From Parcubacteria group bacterium CG_4_9_14_0_2_um_filter_35_11 (GTDB lineage Bacteria; Patescibacteriota; Minisyncoccia; Minisyncoccales; GCA-002788555), in contig PFRL01000052.1 in assembly GCA_002788555.1 (NCBI GenBank), positions 398 to 10,684 on the forward strand: a stretch of DNA of 10,287 bases, given 5' to 3'. Positions 6,849 to 10,287 of this stretch are shown here, in pieces (positions within the stretch are counted from its first letter, which is position 1; each line of letters starts with the position of its first letter). The translations under genes and the position numbers were made by a program. Below the pieces are notes generated by a model. The model saw nothing but the letters and a program-made list of their open reading frames with translations, ran no database searches and was not told the DNA's origin.

Positions 6849-7574
6849 ATGACAATTGGTGAATTTATCTTTTATTTTTTGATTAGTGTGTTACCTTGTA
6901 TAACTTGGCTTTTATTCTATCTTCGTCAGGATGTCCATCCCGAATCAAATAAAAAGATAATAGAAATCTTTCTTTTTGGCATGATTATGGTTTTACCAGC
7001 TCTTTTGTTAGAAGAAAGTTTTTCAAGCTTTCTACCAGAGGAAAAAATCCAGGAATCTTTCTTTTTACTTTCTCTCTATTATATTATTGGGGTCGGGTTA
7101 GTAGAGGAAATCTTAAAATATCTTGTGGTAAAATTAAGAGTGATAGATTCTTCTCATTTTGATGAACCAATTGACATAATGTTATATCTAATTATTGCCG
7201 GCCTTGGATTTGCGACTATCGAAAACATTATTGTTATATTTAATATAGAGACGTTGGAAGAGGCAGCAATAGTAAGTACCGTCAGATTATTAACCGCAAT
7301 TTTTATCCACACTTTATCGGCAGCAATCACGGGATATTTTTGGGCTTTATCATTTTGTTTTAAAAAAGAAAAGAAGAGAAGCTTTTCTCTTTTTTCCGGT
7401 ATCCTTTTAGCCTCTCTCTTGCACGGATTTTACGATATCTCTATAATAAGAATCGAGGAGACACAAAACCTCTTTTCTTTTTTACTTCCAACTGTTATAA
7501 TAGTATTTACAGGGCTGTTAGTATTTTTCTTTTTTTTAAAGGTCAAAAAATTACCACGGACTTGTAAAGTTTAG
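6849..7574 (+). CDS. prsW: PrsW-family intramembrane metalloprotease
   Basis: The 241-residue protein is very hydrophobic, with about seven membrane segments (near 5-25, 37-56, 70-94, 108-132, 144-169, 178-199 and 208-231). It carries the four conserved PrsW sites in order: E86-E87-x-x-K90, the G-F-A-T-I-E-N segment with E125, H154 in the I-F-I-H-T-L helix, and H192 in L-L-H-G-F-Y-D. These glutamates and histidines are the presumed zinc-binding and catalytic residues inside the membrane. In Bacillus subtilis PrsW makes the first cut in the anti-sigma factor RsiW. No anti-sigma or sigma gene lies in this window, so the substrate here is unknown. The gene starts 12 bases after tsaD and ends 13 bases before the Hsp20 gene, which suggests one transcript. 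A CPBP-type protease is the nearest alternative but fits the motifs less well. Confidence 0.85.
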   Translation: MTIGEFIFYFLISVLPCITWLLFYLRQDVHPESNKKIIEIFLFGMIMVLPALLLEESFSSFLPEEKIQESFFLLSLYYIIGVGLVEEILKYLVVKLRVIDSSHFDEPIDIMLYLIIAGLGFATIENIIVIFNIETLEEAAIVSTVRLLTAIFIHTLSAAITGYFWALSFCFKKEKKRSFSLFSGILLASLLHGFYDISIIRIEETQNLFSFLLPTVIIVFTGLLVFFFFLKVKKLPRTCKV

Positions 7575-7587
7575 ATTTCAAAAAAAT

Positions 7588-8007
7588 ATGGAAGATTTTT
7601 TAGAAAAACTTTCGGGCTCGGAAAAAATCGAGGGCAAGCAAGAACCAACAAAACCCGTCAAAGAAGAGTCAGAAGAAGGACAATTAGCAGTAGATGTTTT
7701 CCAAACGGATAACGAGATTGTTGTCCAATCCACTATTGCCGGAGTAAAAGCGAGTGATCTTGATATTACTATTCAGAATGATATGGTTTCAATCAAGGGA
7801 GAGAGAAAAAAACTAATGGAGCTTCCTAAGGAAAACTATTTTTACCAAGAGTGTTATTGGGGTCCTTTTTCGAGGTCCATTATTTTGCCAGAAGAAATTA
7901 ATGCGAACGAAGCCAGAGCCGAATTAAAAGATGGTGTACTGATTTTACATTTACCAAAATCAGAAAAAATTAAAACAACCAAGATTAGCGTAAAAGAGAT
8001 AGAATAG
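7588..8007 (+). CDS. Hsp20/alpha-crystallin small heat-shock protein
   Basis: The 139-residue protein has a charged, flexible N-terminal tail (about 1-33) and then an alpha-crystallin domain at about 34-124. The domain starts A-V-D-V-F-Q-T and contains V-S-I-K-G-E-R at 67-73. It ends with the family hallmark A-x-L-K-D-G-V-L-I-L-H-L-P-K at 111-124. A C-terminal I-S-V at 133-135 matches the I-x-I/V motif that docks neighbouring subunits. Small heat-shock proteins hold unfolding proteins in a refoldable state without using ATP, forming cytoplasmic oligomers. The N-terminal tail lacks the aromatic-rich character often seen. The gene sits 13 bases after the PrsW-family gene and 35 bases before the VanW gene. 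No CIRCE-like inverted repeat or other heat-shock operator was found next to it. Confidence 0.93.
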   Translation: MEDFLEKLSGSEKIEGKQEPTKPVKEESEEGQLAVDVFQTDNEIVVQSTIAGVKASDLDITIQNDMVSIKGERKKLMELPKENYFYQECYWGPFSRSIILPEEINANEARAELKDGVLILHLPKSEKIKTTKISVKEIE

Positions 8008-8019
8008 ATAAGCTATTCT
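8001..8019 (+). other. Short inverted repeat over the end of the Hsp20 gene
   Basis: AGAATAG (8001-8007) and CTATTCT (8013-8019) form a 7-bp hairpin with a 5-base loop that includes the Hsp20 stop codon. It is AT-rich and lacks a proper T run, so it is at most a weak terminator or an mRNA end-protecting structure. Chance is possible. Confidence 0.3.
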
Positions 8020-8028
8020 TCTTTATCC

Positions 8029-8037
8029 AGAGGAGAT
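8029..8037 (+). promoter_or_regulatory. Strong ribosome binding site that fixes a TTG start
   Basis: AGAGGAGAT contains a full AGGAG at 8031-8035, seven bases before TTG at 8043. This spacing is optimal and favours the TTG over the in-frame ATG at 8076, which has no such element. The other genes here lack a comparable site. Confidence 0.7.
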
Positions 8038-8042
8038 ATTCA

Positions 8043-9788
8043 TTGAAGGTTTTTAAAAAAACAATCTTTAAGGTCATGGTCTTTCAAAAGAATATTTTAA
8101 TTATTCTTTTGGCAGTCACTATTCTGGGGGTGGCTGTTTTTTCGTTTGGATATTTACCGAAAAATTCCTTCGCTTTTGGATTGAAAATTGGTAGCCAGGA
8201 AATAGGTGGCCTTTCTTTTAAAGAAGCAAAAACAAAATTAGAAGGTAAAGTGAGTGAATTTTTAGAATCAAAAATAAATTTTACTTTTTCTTCTAAAGAT
8301 ATTATAGAAACCATCCAAGCCACCCCAAAAGAGATCGGTGTCAATTTTGATATAGACGGAAGTCTAGAAGGGCCTTTTAAATTAGGGAAACCTAGTAATA
8401 ATCAGGGGGGGGTTGGCCCCGGACTTTTTTTCCAGAATTTAAAAGAAAAATTTTTTGCCTTACAAGGAAAATACAATTTTCCAGTAAAGGCGGACATCTC
8501 AAATAATGCTTTTGAAGAATTTTTGACAGAAAAATTTGGAAAATACGAGATTTACCCTAAAAATGCCGAACCTATTTTCAATGAAAAAAAATTAGACTTT
8601 AAGATACAAGAACCCAAAGAAGGCTTATTATTTGAAAGAGAAAAAATTATCGAAGAAATAAAAGGACATGCTCAAGGTCTAAATATTAACGATATTCATT
8701 TAGCCTTAAAAAAAACTTTACCAGCCATTGATTTAAAAGAAGCCCAAAACGCCAAAGAGATTGCAAAAGATATCCTCAATAATAGTCCTTATCTTCTCTT
8801 AATAGAAGGAAGGGTTTTTGTAATTAATGAAAAACTTTTGGGAAACTGGTTTTCTTTCTTGCCCCAAAAAAAGGGTAATCAAATGAAGCTTTCGGTGTCC
8901 CTAGACGAAGTTTTAATTGGGGATTTTCTTAATGAAATCTCCGACTCTGTAAATATTGAGCCGCAAAATCCTGTACTAAGTTTTCAAGGGGGAAATCTAA
9001 AGATAGTCGCTCCGCCAAAAAGTGGCAAAACCTTAGATATAAAAGAGAGCACAAAAAAGATTCAAGAGAAAATCTTAAATAAAGAAACTAAAATCATTCT
9101 TTCTTTAACAAAAGCAGAGCCGGATATTACCGGAGAGACGATAAAAGAACTCGAAATTGAAACTTTGGTGGGCAGCGGAAATTCTAATTTTGCCGGTTCT
9201 CCAAAAAATCGGGTTCATAATATTAAGATAGGGGCTTCAAAATTTAACGGGGTTTTAATTGGACCAAACGAAGAATTCTCTTTTAATAAAATCTTGGGAG
9301 AAGTAGGACCTATACAAGGTTATCTACCCGAACTTGTCATCAAAGAAAATAAAACTATTCCAGAATATGGAGGGGGAATTTGTCAGGTATCAACTACTAT
9401 GTTCAGATCAGCAGTAAACTCCGGTATGGAAATTTTAGAACGGCATCCTCACGCTTTTCCAGTAAGATATTATAATCCTCAAGGGTTTGATGCCACAGTC
9501 TATCTTCCTTCCCCTGACCTTCGCTTTAAAAATAATACGCCGGGATATATTTTAATTCAGTCAAAAATTGAAGGCACAAAATTAACTTTTGAATTTTATG
9601 GCAAAGATGATAAAAGGAAGGTTGTTGTCAAGGGACCCTATATTACTTGGGCTAAAGCCGACGGTTCGATGGGAACAAAGCTATACCAGGAAGTTTGGAG
9701 AAATGGAAAAATTATTCTCCAAAAAACTTTTCTCTCTTCTTATAAATCTCCAAAACTCTATCCTGTCCAACGAAATCCTTTAGATTAA
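8043..9788 (+). CDS. Membrane-anchored VanW-family protein with peptidoglycan-binding-like repeats
   Basis: The 581-residue protein starts with basic residues and one membrane helix (about 17-37) that acts as an uncleaved anchor or signal. Two repeats of the YoaR-like putative peptidoglycan-binding type follow, at roughly 55-190 and 238-355. A VanW domain spans about 383-515. The VanW signature is clear: F-N-G-V-L-I-G-P-N-E-E-F-S-F-N near 401-415, Y-G-G-G-I-C-Q-V-S-T-T at 442-452 with C447, E-R-H-P-H at 466-470, and G-F-D-A-T-V at 481-486. A beta-rich tail runs to 581. VanW occurs in some vancomycin-resistance clusters, but its activity is not established. The architecture here is the common housekeeping type and does not indicate antibiotic resistance. 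The likely role is at the cell wall outside the membrane. The start is TTG, supported by AGGAG seven bases upstream. A run of eight G bases lies at 8405-8412. Confidence 0.9.
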   Translation: MKVFKKTIFKVMVFQKNILIILLAVTILGVAVFSFGYLPKNSFAFGLKIGSQEIGGLSFKEAKTKLEGKVSEFLESKINFTFSSKDIIETIQATPKEIGVNFDIDGSLEGPFKLGKPSNNQGGVGPGLFFQNLKEKFFALQGKYNFPVKADISNNAFEEFLTEKFGKYEIYPKNAEPIFNEKKLDFKIQEPKEGLLFEREKIIEEIKGHAQGLNINDIHLALKKTLPAIDLKEAQNAKEIAKDILNNSPYLLLIEGRVFVINEKLLGNWFSFLPQKKGNQMKLSVSLDEVLIGDFLNEISDSVNIEPQNPVLSFQGGNLKIVAPPKSGKTLDIKESTKKIQEKILNKETKIILSLTKAEPDITGETIKELEIETLVGSGNSNFAGSPKNRVHNIKIGASKFNGVLIGPNEEFSFNKILGEVGPIQGYLPELVIKENKTIPEYGGGICQVSTTMFRSAVNSGMEILERHPHAFPVRYYNPQGFDATVYLPSPDLRFKNNTPGYILIQSKIEGTKLTFEFYGKDDKRKVVVKGPYITWAKADGSMGTKLYQEVWRNGKIILQKTFLSSYKSPKLYPVQRNPLD

Positions 9789-9809
9789 CAAAAAACAGAG
9801 CTCGATTTT

Positions 9810-9840
9810 AAAAACACTCTAAGTTTTGAGAGTGTTTTTT
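9810..9840. terminator. Bidirectional hairpin terminator between the VanW gene and the tRNA cluster
   Basis: AAAAACACTCT (9810-9820) and AGAGTGTTTTT (9829-9839) form an 11-bp stem with an 8-base loop. A T run follows on the plus strand, and the stem supplies a T run on the minus strand too. It lies 22 bases after the VanW stop and 8 bases beyond the tRNA 3' end, so it can end both converging transcripts. Confidence 0.85.
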
Positions 9841-9964
9841 AAAATAGTGTCGGAGGAGAGACTCGAACTCTCATGGGTTTTGCCCACTAGGTCCCAAGTC
9901 TAGCGCGCCCGCCTGCCAAAGCCTGTGCCGAGAGTGGGATTCGAACCCGCAAACCTTTCGGCAA

Positions 9965-10073
9965 CCCGCCTAAATTTGTGCCGCGGGAGAGATTCGAACT
10001 CTCAAGGGTTTCCCCAACAGATCCTAAGTCTGTCGCGTTTACCGGTTTCGCCACCGCGGCAAATTTTGGCGGG
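9965..10073 (-). repeat. Complementary arms framing the insertion in the middle tRNA
   Basis: CCCGCC (10073-10068) and GGCGGG (9970-9965) are perfect complements, continued inward by AAAATTT (10067-10061) and AAATTTA (9977-9971). They replace the normal anticodon arm and enclose the inner tRNA. The CCCGCC/GGCGGG core recurs at the split of the outer tRNA. Confidence 0.6.
9979..10060 (-). tRNA. tRNA-Leu(UAG), innermost of three nested tRNAs
   Basis: This is a complete 82-base class II tRNA with every stem paired. The acceptor is GCCGCGG/CCGCGGC with discriminator A at 9979. D-stem GCG/CGC encloses D-loop AAACCGGTAAA, which has the conserved GG. Anticodon stem ACAGA/TCTGT encloses loop CTTAGGA, so the anticodon is UAG (10026-10024), reading CUN leucine codons. 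The variable arm GGGG-AAA-CCCT has one G-T pair, and T-arm GAGAG/CTCTC has loop TTCGAAT. The long variable arm, A73 and D-loop form all fit leucine. CCA is not encoded and must be added. It is certainly tRNA-like and probably the functional gene of the cluster. Its position inside the anticodon loop of another tRNA is highly unusual. Confidence 0.95.
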
Positions 10074-10159
10074 CGTGTTTACTAATTTCACCATCTCGGC
10101 ATTAGGCACCGGCGGGCAGGTTTTCCAGTTCCGCCACTCCGACAAAAGATTAGTTTTTT

Positions 10160-10188
10160 ATTATACAAATTCTAAATAAAAGAGCAAC
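10160..10188 (-). promoter_or_regulatory. Candidate promoter of the nested tRNA cluster
   Basis: On the minus strand a perfect TATAAT (10165-10160) lies 17 bases before the first base of the outer tRNA (10143), giving a leader of about 10 bases. A partial -35, TTGCTC, sits 16 bases upstream within the right half of the neighbouring terminator hairpin. The -10 is convincing and the -35 weak. Confidence 0.55.
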
Positions 10189-10209
10189 ATTGATAACTGT
10201 TGCTCTTTT
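10178..10209 (-). terminator. Hairpin terminator after the gene entering from the right
   Basis: AAAAGAGCAACA (10178-10189) and TGTTGCTCTTTT (10198-10209) form a perfect 12-bp stem with an 8-base loop. On the minus strand the stem ends in CTCTTTTATTT, a good T run. It lies 27 bases after the stop of the partial minus-strand frame and upstream of the tRNA promoter. This insulates the tRNA cluster. Confidence 0.8.
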
Positions 10210-10236
10210 GGAAAGAATTTCTCTTAAAATAGAAAA

Positions 10237-10287
10237 CTACACTCCGATGACTGCTCTGGCAAGCGAAGGAATTAATTTAACCGCTAT
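10237..10287 (-). CDS. Last 16 codons of an unidentified gene entering from the right
   Basis: Of the three minus-strand frames at the right edge only this one stays open; the other two meet stops within the first few codons. It ends with TAG at 10239-10237, just before the hairpin terminator, which supports a real gene end. The visible tail reads I-A-V-K-L-I-P-S-L-A-R-A-V-I-G-V. This is too little to identify the protein. Confidence 0.45.
   Translation of the reverse strand: MAVKLIPSLARAVIGV

Larger units (their letters stand above)
9926..10100 (-). tRNA. Middle of three nested tRNAs: leucine-type tRNA whose anticodon loop holds another tRNA
   Basis: The acceptor strands GCCGAGA (10100-10094) and TCTCGGC (9933-9927) pair perfectly, with discriminator A at 9926. 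D-stem GTG/CAC, D-loop AAATTAGTAAA and G26 precede CCCGCC (10073-10068), which pairs with GGCGGG (9970-9965) as an anticodon stem. The loop is a 97-base segment: AAAATTT, a complete tRNA, then CAAATTTA. A variable arm GCC-GAAA-GGT and T-arm GCGGG/CCCAC follow. If the inner tRNA were cut out and the ends joined, the junction would read TTT-CAAA, which contains T33 followed by a CAA (Leu) anticodon, but in a 15-base loop. Faults are a C-A mismatch in the T-stem and AG instead of the conserved GG in the D-loop. It is probably a pseudo-tRNA or a split tRNA; no normal anticodon loop is encoded. Confidence 0.65.
9908..10120 (-). repeat. Complementary GC-rich arms framing the insertion in the outer tRNA
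   Basis: The insertion starts with CCTGCCCGCC (10120-10111) and ends with GGCAGGCGGG (9917-9908). CCTGCC can pair with GGCAGG, or in a shifted register CCCGCC with GGCGGG. Next to the enclosed tRNA, GCCT (10106-10103) can pair with AGGC (9924-9921). The arms would hold the two halves of the outer tRNA together. Confidence 0.6.
9848..10143 (-). tRNA. Outermost of three nested tRNAs: interrupted leucine-type class II tRNA with UGG anticodon
   Basis: The acceptor strands GTCGGAG (10143-10137) and CTCCGAC (9855-9849) pair perfectly, with discriminator A at 9848. Reading across a 213-base insertion (10120-9908) gives an 83-base class II tRNA. Its parts are D-stem GCG/CGC, an 11-base D-loop GAACTGGAAAA, anticodon stem CTAGA/CCTAG, loop CTTGGGA, a long variable arm with GGG/CCC, and T-stem GAGAG/CTCTC. 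The insertion lies exactly between the D-loop and the 3' strand of the D-stem (a one-base C shift is possible). Scaffold, variable arm and A73 are leucine-like, but the anticodon is UGG, normally proline, and the last anticodon-stem pair is A-C. No CCA end is encoded. It may be a fossil, or it may mature by splicing or as two paired halves. Confidence 0.7.

Noticed and set aside
8084..8344. Minus-strand open frame within the start of the VanW gene
   Set aside because: It is antisense to the membrane anchor and first repeat, with no promoter and no recognisable motif.
8043..9788. Vancomycin resistance
   Set aside because: VanW domains occur widely without resistance. No vanH, vanA/B, vanX, vanR or vanS gene is present.
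9908..10120. Archaeal-type bulge-helix-bulge splice motif at the tRNA junctions
   Set aside because: I could not draw the 3-base bulge, 4-bp helix, 3-base bulge pattern. The internal loops are unequal (about 7 and 3 bases at the outer junction).
9848..10143. Group I or group II self-splicing intron in the interrupted tRNAs
   Set aside because: The insertions are 213 and 97 bases and are filled by another tRNA plus short flanks. There is no room for an intron core, and no intron-encoded endonuclease is present.
9925..10179. Open plus-strand frame of 84 codons over the right end
   Set aside because: It is the antisense of the nested tRNAs. Its repeated pattern of R-x-x-F-E-type segments comes from T-arm sequences, a well-known false protein.
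10247..10287. Plus-strand ATG frame running off the right edge
   Set aside because: It has only about 13 codons, no ribosome binding site and no promoter. The minus-strand frame with its stop and following terminator explains the stretch better.

Overview
The window looks like a piece of a small, AT-rich bacterial genome, most likely a Candidate Phyla Radiation (Patescibacteria) member. The reasons are: very tight gene spacing, almost no Shine-Dalgarno sequences, a strongly reduced alanyl-tRNA synthetase, a CDP-archaeol-synthase-type lipid gene next to a CDP-alcohol phosphatidyltransferase, and a VanW/PrsW/small heat-shock protein repertoire. This placement is inference from gene content; no rRNA or other taxonomic marker is present.

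Minus-strand half (1-5577). An ABC exporter pair (permease, then ATPase) is transcribed leftward from a near-consensus promoter at 5613-5641. After an 86-base gap comes a close-packed string on the same strand: a proline-rich protein, a coiled-coil protein, alaS, a CDP-alcohol phosphatidyltransferase and a CarS-type CDP-lipid synthase cut by the window edge. The last four are 5-7 bases apart and are probably one transcript. The two lipid genes are consecutive steps of phospholipid head-group synthesis.

Plus-strand half (5661-9788). tsaD (tRNA t6A modification), a PrsW-type intramembrane protease, an Hsp20 chaperone and a membrane-anchored VanW-family cell-wall protein follow each other with gaps of 12, 13 and 35 bases. 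They end at a hairpin terminator at 9810-9840. The set mixes tRNA modification with envelope and stress functions. The VanW gene starts at TTG and is the only gene here with a strong ribosome binding site.

Right end (9841-10287, minus strand). This is the standout region. Three leucine-type class II tRNA genes are nested inside one another rather than placed in tandem. A complete tRNA-Leu(UAG) (9979-10060) sits in the anticodon loop of a second tRNA (9926-10100). That tRNA sits at the D-loop/D-stem boundary of a third (9848-10143). All three acceptor stems pair perfectly, and the split points are flanked by complementary GC-rich arms. The cluster has its own candidate promoter at 10160-10188 and lies between two hairpin terminators. 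The innermost tRNA is flawless. The two outer shells carry single mismatches, and the outermost reads UGG at the anticodon. They may be fossils of successive insertions, split or spliced tRNAs of an undescribed kind, or, less likely, an assembly chimera.
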